DNA of 64,000 bases, taken from an uncultured Oscillospiraceae bacterium (GTDB lineage: Bacteria; Bacillota; Clostridia; Oscillospirales; Acutalibacteraceae). A program made the position numbers and the translations under genes. Positions within the stretch are counted from its first letter, which is position 1. Each line of letters opens with the position of its first letter. Below the pieces are notes generated by a model. That model searched no databases. It saw only the letters and a list, made by a program, of their open reading frames with translations, and was not told the DNA's origin. Below are positions 18,700 to 27,070 of the stretch, in pieces. The DNA is taken from positions 1-64,000 of the forward strand of contig CABUKB010000001.1 in the NCBI GenBank assembly GCA_902492045.1, given 5' to 3'.

Positions 18700-20445
18700 A
18701 TGATAAAAACCCTTGCCCGCAGCATCCGCGAGTATAAAAAAGCGGCCGTTCTGACGCCGCTTCTGGTTGTTGTCGAAGTGGTTTTGGAATGCATTATCCC
18801 CTTCGTCATTGCCAATCTCGTAAACGAGATGCAGGCTGGGTGCGGTATGGACGTCATCGTCCGGTACGGCATTCAACTGGTGGCGATGGCCGTCCTGTCG
18901 CTGATTTTCGGCGTTGCGGCCGGCAACACCTGCGCCACCGCTTCCACCGGCTTTGCGCGCAACCTGCGCCAGGATATGTTCTACCGCATCCAGGATTATT
19001 CTTTTGAGAACATTGATAAATTTTCGGTGTCCAGCCTGGTAACCCGCATGACCACCGATGTGGTGAATGTGCAGATGTCCTTCATGATGATTATCCGTAT
19101 AGCGATCCGCGGCCCGCTGATGCTCATTTTCTCCTTCATAATGGGCTTCGCCATGGGCGGACGGCTGGCGATGATCTTCCTGTTCACCATCCCGTTGCTG
19201 GGAATCGGGCTGGTGCTGGTCATCCGCAAGGCTACCCCCATTTTCCGCCGGGTGTTCCGCAAATACGACGCGCTCAACGATTCGGTGCAGGAGAACGTGC
19301 AGGCCATGCGGGTTGTCAAGAGCTATGTGCGGGAGGACTATGAGAAAAAGAAATTTTCCGCCGCCGCTGAGGACGTCTGCAGGGACTTCACCAGGGCGGA
19401 ACGGATCATGGCGCTCAACAACCCCATGATGCAGTTCTGCGTGTACGCGGGAATGGCCTTTGTGCTCTCCTTCGGCTCCTATGCGGTCATCACCAGCCAG
19501 GGCATCGGGGTCAATGTGGGCCAGATGTCCGCCATCCTTACATACAGTTTCCAGATCCTCATGAGTCTGATGATGCTGTCCATGGTATTTGTCATGATCA
19601 CCATGTCGCTGGAATCGGCCGAGCGGATCGTTGAAGTGCTCAACGAGAAGAGCAGCCTGACCAGTCCGGAACAGGCTCTCACCGAAGTGAAAGACGGCTC
19701 CATTGATTTTGATAACGTCAGCTTCAAGTATTCCAAAAAGGCCGAACGCATGGCGTTGGCCGATGTGGATCTGCATATCCGGTCCGGAGAGCTGATCGGT
19801 ATTCTGGGCGGTACGGGTTCCTCCAAATCCACGCTGGTACAGCTGATTCCCCGCCTGTACGACGTAACCGAAGGCTGCGTCAAGGTGGGCGGCAAAGATG
19901 TGCGTCAATACGACTTGGACACCTTGCGCAACAATGTGGCGGTGGTGCTGCAGAAAAACGTGCTGTTCAGCGGCACCATCAAGGAAAACCTGCGTTGGGG
20001 AAACCCTGCCGCCACCGACGATGAAATGGTGGAAGCCTGCCGGCTGGCGCAGGCGGACGAGTTCATCCAGCAGTTCCCCGACAAGTACGATACTTGGATC
20101 GAACAGGGCGGCGCCAATGTTTCCGGCGGCCAAAAACAGCGTCTATGCATCGCGCGTGCGCTGCTGAAAAAGCCCAAGGTGCTGATTTTAGACGACTCTA
20201 CCAGCGCCGTGGATACCCGCACCGACGCGCTGATCCGCCAAGGCTTCCGCGAGTTCATCCCTGAAACTACGAAGATCATCATTGCGCAGCGCGTCGCCTC
20301 GGTGCAGGATGCCGACCGCATCATTGTCATGGACGGCGGGCGTATCAGCGCCATCGGCAGTCATGACGAACTGATGAAAACCAGCGAAATTTACCGCGAG
20401 GTCTATACTTCCCAGAACAAGGCAGGTGATCAAGATGGCGAATAA
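18700..20445 (+). CDS. ABC exporter half-transporter (degenerate ATP site)
   Basis: A 581-residue type-IV ABC exporter subunit: six membrane helices in about 1-310 and a nucleotide-binding domain in about 340-575. Walker A reads GGTGSSKST, with Ser in place of the usual Gly before Lys. The signature is VSGGQKQRL. Walker B is LILDDSTSAVD, with Asp where the catalytic Glu normally sits. These changes are typical of the non-catalytic half of TM287/288 or EfrCD-type heterodimers. The start at 18700 has GGAGGA 9 bp upstream, and the reading frame runs open well before it. The gene overlaps the next one by 11 bp, consistent with a heterodimer. The substrate is unknown. Confidence 0.93.
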   Translation: MIKTLARSIREYKKAAVLTPLLVVVEVVLECIIPFVIANLVNEMQAGCGMDVIVRYGIQLVAMAVLSLIFGVAAGNTCATASTGFARNLRQDMFYRIQDYSFENIDKFSVSSLVTRMTTDVVNVQMSFMMIIRIAIRGPLMLIFSFIMGFAMGGRLAMIFLFTIPLLGIGLVLVIRKATPIFRRVFRKYDALNDSVQENVQAMRVVKSYVREDYEKKKFSAAAEDVCRDFTRAERIMALNNPMMQFCVYAGMAFVLSFGSYAVITSQGIGVNVGQMSAILTYSFQILMSLMMLSMVFVMITMSLESAERIVEVLNEKSSLTSPEQALTEVKDGSIDFDNVSFKYSKKAERMALADVDLHIRSGELIGILGGTGSSKSTLVQLIPRLYDVTEGCVKVGGKDVRQYDLDTLRNNVAVVLQKNVLFSGTIKENLRWGNPAATDDEMVEACRLAQADEFIQQFPDKYDTWIEQGGANVSGGQKQRLCIARALLKKPKVLILDDSTSAVDTRTDALIRQGFREFIPETTKIIIAQRVASVQDADRIIVMDGGRISAIGSHDELMKTSEIYREVYTSQNKAGDQDGE

Positions 20446-22375
20446 GAAAACCAAGGCCGCTGCCGCCGTCCCTGCCACCACAGCCCGGGGCCACCGCGCA
20501 CCTAAAGGCGTACTGCGCCGGCTGCTGCGCACCCTGTTTGAGTTTTATCCGGTGCTGTTGCCCATCACGCTGGTGTGCATCCTCATCAACGCCATCGTCA
20601 GCTCCGCCCCTTCAATATTCATGCAGAATATCATCGCCATCGTCGACGAGTCCTACCAGAGCGGTGACTGGGCGTCGGTCGCCGGGCGCATCTTCACCTA
20701 TGTGGCGATCCTCATTGTGATGTACGTCATCAGCCTCGCTGCCGGCGCGTTCTATACCCAGATGATGGCCATCATTACCCAGGGGTCCTTGAAAAAAATG
20801 CGTGAAAAAATGTTCAGCCGTATGCAGGACCTGCCCATTAAATACTTCGATACCAATGGGCACGGCGACATTATGAGCTATTACACCAACGACGTGGACA
20901 CCCTGCGTCAGCTCATCAGTCAGAGCCTGCCGCAGATCTTGATTTCCGGTATCACGCTGCTGACCGTGTTCGGTATCATGATGTATTACAGCATGATTCT
21001 GGGCCTGATTGTGGTAGCCGGGGTGGTCTGCATGGTATTTGCTGCCCGGGCGATTACCAACCGTTCCTCCAAATACTTTCTGCGTCAGCAGATCACGATT
21101 GCCAAGGCCGAGGCTTTTATGGAAGAGATGATGACCGGTCAGAAGGTCATCAAGGTGTTCTGCCATGAGGAGGGCGCCAAGGCCGACTTTGACAAGGTGA
21201 ACGGCGAAATCTTCTTCAACGCCCGCAACGGCAACCGCTTCGCCAACATTCTGATGCCCCTGCTGGGCAACATCGGCAACGTGATGTATGTGGTGGTGGC
21301 CTTGGTGGGCGGGGCGCTTCTGCTCACCGATGTGCCCAACATCAGCATTTCCGGTATGGCCTTCAGCATCAGCATCGTGGTGCCCTTCCTGAACATGACC
21401 AAGCAGTTCGCCGGCGCCATCGGCCAAGTGTCCAACCAGGTAAATATGGTGATTATGGGTCTGGCCGGCGCACACCGCATTTTTGCGCTGCTGGATCAGG
21501 AGCCGGAAGCCGACGAGGGCTATGTCACCCTGGTCAATGCCAAGGAGAATGCCGACGGCAGCCTGATCGAGTGCAAAGAGCGTACCAACGTCTGGGCATG
21601 GAAGCATCCGCACCAGGACGGCACCGTCACCTATACCCGTTTGCAGGGCGACGTGCGCTTCTTTGACGTGGATTTCGGCTACACGCCGGAAAAGATGGTG
21701 CTGCACGGCATCTCCCTGTACGCCAAGCCTGGCCAGAAGGTGGCATTCGTCGGATCCACCGGCGCAGGGAAAACCACCATCACCAATTTAATCAACCGTT
21801 TCTACGATATCGAAGACGGCAAGATTCGTTATGACGGCATCAATATCAATAAGATTAAGAAAGCGGACCTGCGCCGCAGCCTGGGCATTGTTTTGCAGGA
21901 CACCAACCTCTTTACCGGCACGGTGATGGAGAACATCCGCTACGGCAACCTGGACGCCTGCGACGAGGAATGCATCGCCGCAGCGCAGCTTGCCGGTGCA
22001 GACGACTTTATCCGCCGCCTGCCGGAAGGCTACAACACCATGCTGCAGGGCAATGGCGCGAATCTAAGCCAGGGCCAGCGCCAACTGCTGGCTATCGCGC
22101 GCGCGGCGGTCGCCGACCCGCCTGTCATGATCCTGGATGAGGCGACCAGCTCGATTGACACGCGCACCGAGGCCATTGTGCAGCGGGGTATGGACGCACT
22201 GATGACCGGACGCACCGTGTTTGTCATCGCCCACCGCCTCTCCACCGTCCAGAATTCCAACGCCATTATGGTACTGGATCACGGCCGCATTATCGAACGC
22301 GGAACCCATGAAGACCTCATCCAGCTGAAAGGCACGTACTATCAGCTGTACACTGGTGCTCTGGAACTGGATTAA
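20435..22375 (+). CDS. ABC exporter half-transporter (catalytic partner)
   Basis: A 646-residue exporter half with a polar, basic N-terminal extension, six membrane helices (about 35-340) and an ATPase domain (about 400-640). Walker A is GSTGAGKTT, the signature is the modified LSQGQRQLL, and Walker B is MILDEATSSID with the catalytic Glu. Together with the preceding subunit this gives one canonical and one degenerate ATP site, as known for heterodimeric multidrug exporters. Between the membrane and ATPase domains is an unusually long linker (about 360-400, ECKERTNVWAWKHPHQDG). The ATG at 20435 follows GGCAGG; a GTG three codons earlier is also possible. Confidence 0.93.
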   Translation: MANKKTKAAAAVPATTARGHRAPKGVLRRLLRTLFEFYPVLLPITLVCILINAIVSSAPSIFMQNIIAIVDESYQSGDWASVAGRIFTYVAILIVMYVISLAAGAFYTQMMAIITQGSLKKMREKMFSRMQDLPIKYFDTNGHGDIMSYYTNDVDTLRQLISQSLPQILISGITLLTVFGIMMYYSMILGLIVVAGVVCMVFAARAITNRSSKYFLRQQITIAKAEAFMEEMMTGQKVIKVFCHEEGAKADFDKVNGEIFFNARNGNRFANILMPLLGNIGNVMYVVVALVGGALLLTDVPNISISGMAFSISIVVPFLNMTKQFAGAIGQVSNQVNMVIMGLAGAHRIFALLDQEPEADEGYVTLVNAKENADGSLIECKERTNVWAWKHPHQDGTVTYTRLQGDVRFFDVDFGYTPEKMVLHGISLYAKPGQKVAFVGSTGAGKTTITNLINRFYDIEDGKIRYDGININKIKKADLRRSLGIVLQDTNLFTGTVMENIRYGNLDACDEECIAAAQLAGADDFIRRLPEGYNTMLQGNGANLSQGQRQLLAIARAAVADPPVMILDEATSSIDTRTEAIVQRGMDALMTGRTVFVIAHRLSTVQNSNAIMVLDHGRIIERGTHEDLIQLKGTYYQLYTGALELD

Positions 22376-22394
22376 CCCGCTCCTTGTACAAAGT

Positions 22395-22452
22395 ACAACC
22401 CCCGAAGCCCGGTCTTCCTGTAACAGGAACGGCCCGTCTCGGGGGTTGTGTT
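22395..22452 (+). terminator. Terminator of the MarR/ABC operon
   Basis: ACAACCCCCGA pairs with TCGGGGGTTGTG around a long loop that can itself pair. It starts 20 bp after the exporter stop codon. Confidence 0.7.
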
Positions 22453-22493
22453 GTGTAAGCGGGATCCGGAGCCGTCACCTTGGCCATAACATG

Positions 22494-22530
22494 AAAAAAG
22501 TCAACCGGCAAGTCAAGTGACCTGCCGGTT
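22494..22530 (-). terminator. Terminator of the methyltransferase-acetyltransferase unit
   Basis: On the minus strand AACCGGCA (22523-22530) pairs with TGCCGGTT (22503-22510), with inner pairing of GTC and GAC, and is followed by six T residues. The hairpin overlaps the stop codon of the minus-strand acetyltransferase. Confidence 0.75.
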
Positions 22531-23115
22531 TGCTTGATTCGGTCCATCAGCCGGTTTCCAACGGATTTCCCATTCTCTGCGCAAAATACCATAATCCGAT
22601 ATATCCAGAAATTCGCCATTTGAAGTCTTATAATACTCGCGTTTTGTACCTTCATAAGTCAAACCGCGTTTTTGTGCCACCTTGCCGGAAGCGGGATTTT
22701 TTACTGCATGGGATATCCCCACACGGTTTACTCCAACCTCAGCAAAAAGATAATCTATAACCGCTTTCGCCGCTTCGGTCATAATTCCTTTGTTCCAGTA
22801 GTCGTAGCCTAAGCTATAACCCAGTTCGGCATATTCACATTTTTCACTGAGCCGAACAACGCTGATATTGCCAACGACTTTTCCCTCGAATTCAATAGTC
22901 CAGTTATAGGCGCTTGGATTTTCATAAGCCGCGCACCAGCTTTCCAACAATTGTTTAGTAAAATCGGGAGAACCATGTGGCACCCAGGTTAAGAATCGGG
23001 TAACTCTATCGTCGTTGGCCCAGTTATCGAACATCGCCTGGGCGTCGTCGACTCGGAATTTCCGCAGTAAAAGCCTTTTCGTATGGATCGGTTGAGTTCC
23101 TTTGTGTGTAAGCAC
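22513..23115 (-). CDS. RimJ/RimL-type GNAT acetyltransferase
   Basis: A 200-residue GNAT protein of the ribosomal-protein-acetyltransferase-like group. It has TKRLLLRKFRVDDA at the N-terminus, the ELGYSLGYDYWNKGIMTEAAKAV acetyl-CoA region (about 97-119) and the NPASGKVAQKRGLTYEG motif (about 140-156). It starts with GTG preceded by AAAGGAAT. Only 6 bp separate it from the methyltransferase stop, so the two are almost certainly cotranscribed and would share the upstream leader attenuator. The substrate is unknown; relatives modify proteins or small amines. Confidence 0.88.
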   Translation of the reverse strand: MLTHKGTQPIHTKRLLLRKFRVDDAQAMFDNWANDDRVTRFLTWVPHGSPDFTKQLLESWCAAYENPSAYNWTIEFEGKVVGNISVVRLSEKCEYAELGYSLGYDYWNKGIMTEAAKAVIDYLFAEVGVNRVGISHAVKNPASGKVAQKRGLTYEGTKREYYKTSNGEFLDISDYGILRREWEIRWKPADGPNQANRQVT

Positions 23116-23121
23116 GGAGAA

Positions 23122-23910
23122 TCATTCCTTTCTGAAAATATCCAGTGTATGATGGGAATAGCCAATCATATCTTGCCGTTCACAGGTGGCCAGATGATAT
23201 TGGAGATACAGTTCATATAGGGTATCGTCCATCCGATCCACGGTTTCGCGCATGTGATTGGTATACCCGTCAGACGCTATAAAGTGGAGTTGTGTTACGG
23301 GAAATGGATGCCGCAATTCGTCGATATCTTCTTTGCGGTAGAGCTCAAAAATATCCCACGGTTTTGAAAAAGTATCAAACGTTTCCGTGTCCAGCATACA
23401 CTTTTCAATGATATCGTAGATTGCTCCGCGAATAAAGCCATAGGATAATACACTGGCATCGCCCATGCAGTAAGCGGCGAAAATAATGCCGCCTTTCTTG
23501 GTAACACGAATGGCCTCGGCCAATGCTTTGCGTTGATCCTCGACGGTAAACAGATGATACATCGGGCCAAGCAACAGCGTGATATCGTAAGTATCGTTCT
23601 CAAAAGCCGACAGATCCATGGCGTTGCCTTGTGTGATGGTGACGGGTTCCCCTTTACAAGTATTTTTCTTGAAGATATCCACATTATGTTCTAACAGTTC
23701 GACCGCATCCACCGGATAGCCCTTCTGAGCTAAGGCATGGCTGTATCGTCCCGTGGCGGCGCCGATTTCCATAATACGCATACCGGGTTGCAGATATTTC
23801 TCGATATACTTCATGGTGGTGATGTATTCAACCATGCCATGCCTGGATAATAGCCGTCCGTCTTCATCGTAATTTTGATAATAGTTGGCTAAGTAGTCTT
23901 TTGTTGTCAT
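23122..23910 (-). CDS. Class I SAM-dependent methyltransferase
   Basis: A 262-residue methyltransferase with a Rossmann core. Motif I is IMEIGAATGRYSHALA (about 46-61), followed by VDAVELLEHN (acidic SAM-ribose loop), NAMDLSAF and DITLLLGPMYHLF (motif IV region). The start at 23910 has AGGGGG 8 bp upstream. The substrate is not evident. Upstream lie a consensus promoter, a 40-codon leader peptide and an intrinsic terminator, the arrangement used for inducible antibiotic-resistance genes. An rRNA or drug-related role is therefore a reasonable guess but unproven. Confidence 0.88.
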   Translation of the reverse strand: MTTKDYLANYYQNYDEDGRLLSRHGMVEYITTMKYIEKYLQPGMRIMEIGAATGRYSHALAQKGYPVDAVELLEHNVDIFKKNTCKGEPVTITQGNAMDLSAFENDTYDITLLLGPMYHLFTVEDQRKALAEAIRVTKKGGIIFAAYCMGDASVLSYGFIRGAIYDIIEKCMLDTETFDTFSKPWDIFELYRKEDIDELRHPFPVTQLHFIASDGYTNHMRETVDRMDDTLYELYLQYHLATCERQDMIGYSHHTLDIFRKE

Positions 23911-23930
23911 GACACATCCCCCTCAATAAT

Positions 23931-23974
23931 AAAAAAACAGTGCAGGCTATGGAAAAATTCATAGCCTGCACTGT
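23931..23974 (-). terminator. Attenuator terminator before the methyltransferase
   Basis: A perfect 15-bp stem (ACAGTGCAGGCTATG and its complement, 8-nt loop) is followed on the minus strand by seven T residues. It sits between the leader-peptide stop (11 nt away) and the methyltransferase ribosome-binding site, so it must be read through for expression. The leader carries a second copy of GCTATG that could compete with the 5' arm. Confidence 0.9.
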
Positions 23975-23985
23975 TGTACATCCTA

Positions 23986-24108
23986 TCAAATAAAAATCAA
24001 ATCATCTTGATAAGGGTACGACAATGTAAGCCCGTTTCCTTGCCAATACATAGCAGGAACAGACGGCATAACGACTACATGATTTGAACGGTATCTCGAG
24101 TTCGCCAT
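23986..24108 (-). CDS. Leader peptide of the methyltransferase unit (40 aa)
   Basis: A 40-codon ORF starting MANSRYRSNH and ending YQDDLIFI, with GGGGGTG 5 bp before its ATG. It starts about 15 nt after the predicted transcription start and stops 11 nt before the attenuator hairpin. There is no signal peptide or domain. The position suggests a translation sensor rather than a functional protein. I do not recognise the peptide with certainty. Confidence 0.75.
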   Translation of the reverse strand: MANSRYRSNHVVVMPSVPAMYWQGNGLTLSYPYQDDLIFI

Positions 24109-24129
24109 TGTCGCACCCCCATTTTGTAT

Positions 24130-24158
24130 ATCATAGCATAATAAGTGAATGATGACAA
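24130..24158 (-). promoter_or_regulatory. Sigma-A promoter of the methyltransferase unit
   Basis: On the minus strand TTGTCA (24153-24158), a 17-bp spacer and TATGAT (24130-24135). The expected start lies just before the leader-peptide ribosome-binding site, giving a very short 5' untranslated region. Confidence 0.85.
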
Positions 24159-24234
24159 GTTTTTTATCAGGAATTCTCTTACCCTGCGGGCTCCCCCCTG
24201 TATCCCCTCGATTAACGATTCATTTTTCTCCCCC

Positions 24235-24819
24235 TCAAATAGCTTTCCAGCACATAATCTGTGTATCACAGTCATCAAAAGCGTTTTCATAGATTTGTCG
24301 CAAGCCGCTATCCGCTTTGGTTAACTTCAAACAAAGTTGATGGATAGTGCCGTCATAGATATTTGTGAACAAAATAGGAAGACCCGGGTTTAAGGATAAT
24401 AGTTCGTCAACCGTATGTTTTGGGGATTGAATTAAGAGTTGAGAAGTGTATCCAAGTTTTTCATAAAATTCCACGGCGGAATCGGCAGAACCCAGAGCAA
24501 TCAGATGGACACCCAGAGCTTTCGCACGATTTTCTATCAAAGACAGACATTCTCTCGCAAGGCCCTGCTTTCTGTAATGTTGCTCCGTTGCGACAACGCC
24601 GACGGTGATATTTCCATTATCCTCAAGATAAGCAAGCGCAACCGCTATCACTTCGTCAGAGGCCTGCGCATATACAAGCAATTCGGGTTGTGCGGTCATT
24701 CTTGCCTGCCATAGTGAGCGGCATTTTATAAAATCATGCGTTTTGAGCATCCTGTCGGAAAAGCGCAGAACACGGTCAAGTGTGTTATTATCCCTAACAT
24801 ATTTCATTTCATAAAACAT
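24235..24819 (-). CDS. GNAT family N-acetyltransferase
   Basis: A 194-residue GNAT protein. The acetyl-CoA-binding core is NITVGVVATEQHYRKQGLARECLSLIENRAKALG (about 80-113), followed by ALGSADSAVEFYEKLGYTSQ. The start at 24819 follows CGGAGGGATCC; an upstream in-frame start lacks a site. The substrate is unknown. Its leader contains a 29-codon peptide, several hairpins and a terminator, like the methyltransferase unit immediately downstream on the same strand. Confidence 0.87.
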   Translation of the reverse strand: MFYEMKYVRDNNTLDRVLRFSDRMLKTHDFIKCRSLWQARMTAQPELLVYAQASDEVIAVALAYLEDNGNITVGVVATEQHYRKQGLARECLSLIENRAKALGVHLIALGSADSAVEFYEKLGYTSQLLIQSPKHTVDELLSLNPGLPILFTNIYDGTIHQLCLKLTKADSGLRQIYENAFDDCDTQIMCWKAI

Positions 24820-24872
24820 AAGGATCCCTCCGAATATTTCTAATAAAAGCAACTACCTTTTCTGTATAAAAC

Positions 24873-24902
24873 AAAAAGGCCACGGACGAGATGTCCGTGG
24901 CC
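24873..24902 (-). terminator. Attenuator terminator before the GNAT gene
   Basis: A perfect 10-bp stem (GGCCACGGAC and its complement, 5-nt loop) is followed by five T residues on the minus strand. It is placed 54 bp upstream of the GNAT start and downstream of a promoter and leader ORF, so it acts within the leader rather than ending a gene. Confidence 0.88.
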
Positions 24903-24966
24903 GGATGACTTAATTCGTTAAGGATGAATTTCATTTCTATTTCTCGGTAAATGGCAACACCTAATA

Positions 24967-24992
24967 AAGCATAGCTTACAACCACTATGCTT
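24967..24992 (-). other. Leader RNA stem-loop
   Basis: AAGCATAG pairs with CTATGCTT (8 bp, 10-nt loop) in the leader between the peptide stop codon and the attenuator terminator. A smaller stem (GAAAAG/CTTTTC) lies between it and the leader stop. These could be alternative pairings that control the terminator. Confidence 0.6.
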
Positions 24993-25036
24993 TCTGCCCT
25001 ATTACCGACGAAAACAGAAAAGAAACTCTTTTCCGA

Positions 25037-25126
25037 TTAAGCTCCACACAACGTCTCGTCGTTCCCTTTTTGAGTGGAGCAAGTCAGTCGATTTAATCTT
25101 ATGATACCCGATACATACCGCATCAT
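25037..25126 (-). CDS. Leader peptide of the GNAT unit (29 aa)
   Basis: A 29-codon ORF beginning MMRYVSGIIRLNR and ending ETLCGA, with AAAAGGAG 6 bp upstream of the first ATG. The last half of the ORF itself folds: GCTCCAC pairs with GTGGAGC (25041-25080), with an inner AACG/CGTT stem. Ribosome movement would therefore open it. No known domain is present. Confidence 0.72.
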   Translation of the reverse strand: MMRYVSGIIRLNRLTCSTQKGNDETLCGA

Positions 25127-25144
25127 ATCACTCTCCTTTTTATA

Positions 25145-25173
25145 AGAATACCATGTTACATATAGAAAGTAAA
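25145..25173 (-). promoter_or_regulatory. Probable promoter of the GNAT leader
   Basis: On the minus strand TTTACT (25168-25173), a 17-bp spacer and TATTCT (25145-25150). The -10 match is imperfect. The start would fall just before the leader-peptide ribosome-binding site. It diverges from the promoter at 25196. Confidence 0.5.
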
Positions 25174-25195
25174 TACGATAAACTCTCCTGGTAAA

Positions 25196-25224
25196 TTGTG
25201 TTGCGCAGGAAAGTGTGATATAAT
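25196..25224 (+). promoter_or_regulatory. Sigma-A promoter upstream of ogt
   Basis: TTGTGT (25196-25201), 17-bp spacer, TATAAT (25219-25224). It leaves a leader of about 170 nt before the methyltransferase start, in which I see no clear structure. Confidence 0.7.
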
Positions 25225-25399
25225 GAATAGGACGGAACCGGCTGTATTGTGACCTTGGCAAACCATACGTATATACAAGCCGAACGGACCTATATCGTGA
25301 GACATCCGCCGAAGGAACTGGGATCTGAATGCGTTGCCGGCAGGCCTTTTATTTCGTAACTCTACCCGAGTCTCAGCGCGAAAGATGTGGAGGGTTTCT

Positions 25400-25933
25400 A
25401 TGCAGTACATCGACCATTATCCATCCCCCATGGGAGACATCTTGCTGGCCGCAGATGAAACCGGCCTGACTGGATTATGGTTTAAAGGGCAGAAATATTT
25501 TGCCCTCTGCCTGGACAAGGACCATCAGGAAAAGAAACTGCCTGTATTTGATCTGGCTGAGAAGTGGCTGGATGTTTATTTTTCGGGCAGAGAACCGGAT
25601 TTTAAAGTCCCGCTTCATTTTATCGGCACAGACTTTCAAAATGAGGTATGGGAAATCCTCTATACCATTCCATACGGGCAGACCATGACCTATGGCGAAA
25701 TCGCAAAGCGGCTTGCTGCAAAACGCGGGTTAAAACATATGTCGGCCCAAGCAGTAGGCGGAGCCGTTGGGCGCAATGAGATTTCCATTATTGTCCCCTG
25801 CCATCGGGTGGTTGGATCAAACGGCAGCCTGACGGGATATGCCGGTGGAATCGAAAAAAAGATCGCCCTTCTCAAGTTGGAAGGCGCTTTTAAAGATGAA
25901 TTTTTTATTCCCAAACACAGCACTGCACCGTAA
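25400..25933 (+). CDS. ogt: Methylated-DNA-protein-cysteine methyltransferase
   Basis: A 177-residue Ogt/MGMT-type suicide repair protein that removes alkyl groups from O6-alkylguanine. The active-site motif IIVPCHRVVGSNG carries the acceptor Cys (near residue 134). The helix-turn-helix region IPYGQTMTYGEIAKRLA and the downstream LTGYAGGIEKKIALLKLE are typical. The start at 25400 has GGAGGG 5 bp upstream. It stands alone between divergent leaders and the LysR gene. Confidence 0.93.
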   Translation: MQYIDHYPSPMGDILLAADETGLTGLWFKGQKYFALCLDKDHQEKKLPVFDLAEKWLDVYFSGREPDFKVPLHFIGTDFQNEVWEILYTIPYGQTMTYGEIAKRLAAKRGLKHMSAQAVGGAVGRNEISIIVPCHRVVGSNGSLTGYAGGIEKKIALLKLEGAFKDEFFIPKHSTAP

Positions 25934-26087
25934 AAAGGGGCATAGGCGCCCTCCGGCAGAGGAGGCTGGTACTCCCCCACTGAGGCTTGTGTCCTAAGCT
26001 CTTGCTCCGAATCCTTCCTCTGTTTGGATAAAAACAAGCTGCTAACACGAATCGGCCGATGCTGTGTAGCCGGCGGAAGGAGCGATC

Positions 26088-26975
26088 ATGGAACTTCGGG
26101 TGTTACACTATTTCCTGGCGATTGCCAGAGAAGAAAACATGACAAAGGCATCACAAATGCTCCATGTCAGCCAGCCTGCGCTTTCCCGCCAAATGAGGCA
26201 GTTGGAGGAGGAACTGGGGGTCAAACTCTTTGTCCGCGGCAATCACAACATTGCCTTAACAGAGGACGGCCTGCTCCTGAAGCGCCGGGCTCAGGAACTG
26301 CTTTCTCTTGCGGACAAAACCAAGCGGGATTTTATCAATAAAGACGCCGAGTTGTCAGGCGAAGTTGCCATCGGCAGCGGGGAATTTTGCAGTACCAGAG
26401 AGCTCGCCAAAATTATAGTAGCCTTTCGCGAAAAGCATCCGCTGGTGCAGTTCCGGATTTATAGCGGCAATGCCGACAATATTCAGGACTATATCGGGCG
26501 GGGCCATCTGGATCTGGGGGTCATGGGCGAGCCGGTGGATATCCGCAAATATGAATTTGTTTCCATGCCGGTCAAGGAAAAATGGGGCGTGCTGGTGCGC
26601 AGGGATTCCAAGCTGGCGCAAAAAGAACGGATACGGGCAGAAGATCTCCGGAATATTCCGCTGGTAGCGGCCTCCAGGGGGTTTCAGGGAGAACTTATCA
26701 GCTGGTTTGGCGAATTTTACGATCAGCTGGAGATTGCGGCGGTAGGCAACCTCCTTTATAACGAGGCCTTGTTGGTGGAAAGCGGGATGGGAGCCGTGGT
26801 CTGCATTGAGCTGAACTGCACCTATAAAGACCTCTGTTTTATCCCGCTATACCCGGCTGTCGAATCGCGCACTGCCTTGGTATGGAAAAAGGACGCTGTT
26901 TTTTCCTCCGCTACAGCGGCCTTTATTGACTTCGCCTCGCAATGCCTAAAAGTTATTTCTGGCGATAAAATATAA
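26088..26975 (+). CDS. LysR-family transcriptional regulator
   Basis: A 295-residue LysR regulator. The winged helix is at 1-60 (MELRVLHYFLAIAREENMTKASQMLHVSQPALSRQMRQLEEELG, recognised in parts), a linker helix follows, and an effector-binding domain covers about 90-290. GGAAGGAG precedes the ATG. It is separated by a terminator and a new promoter from the MerR-led redox genes immediately downstream on the same strand, which are its most likely targets. The inducer is unknown. Confidence 0.9.
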   Translation: MELRVLHYFLAIAREENMTKASQMLHVSQPALSRQMRQLEEELGVKLFVRGNHNIALTEDGLLLKRRAQELLSLADKTKRDFINKDAELSGEVAIGSGEFCSTRELAKIIVAFREKHPLVQFRIYSGNADNIQDYIGRGHLDLGVMGEPVDIRKYEFVSMPVKEKWGVLVRRDSKLAQKERIRAEDLRNIPLVAASRGFQGELISWFGEFYDQLEIAAVGNLLYNEALLVESGMGAVVCIELNCTYKDLCFIPLYPAVESRTALVWKKDAVFSSATAAFIDFASQCLKVISGDKI

Positions 26976-26979
26976 GTAT

Positions 26980-27008
26980 TTTACATAGTGAATATAAGAC
27001 GTTACAAT
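26980..27008 (+). promoter_or_regulatory. Promoter of the MerR-led redox operon
   Basis: TTTACA (26980-26985), 17-bp spacer, TACAAT (27003-27008). The expected start falls inside the left arm of the terminator hairpin at 27009, so transcripts from here would escape that terminator while LysR transcripts would not. Confidence 0.6.
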
Positions 27009-27042
27009 AAAGGTGTTCCAACCACGGGACACCTTTATTTTT
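27009..27042 (+). terminator. Terminator of the LysR gene
   Basis: AAAGGTGTTCC pairs with GGGACACCTTT and is followed by ATTTTT. Confidence 0.75.
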
Positions 27043-27070
27043 GGTTAAACAAGGCGTTTGAGGTGAAAAG

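Noticed and set aside
18676..21706. Long minus-strand frames opposite the MarR-linked ABC exporter genes
   Set aside because: His- and Gln-rich shadow products of the opposite strand; the plus-strand frames contain all ABC motifs.
24075..24290. 71-codon minus-strand frame overlapping the methyltransferase promoter
   Set aside because: It begins inside the GNAT gene in another frame and crosses a consensus promoter; the 40-codon leader in a different frame has the ribosome-binding site.
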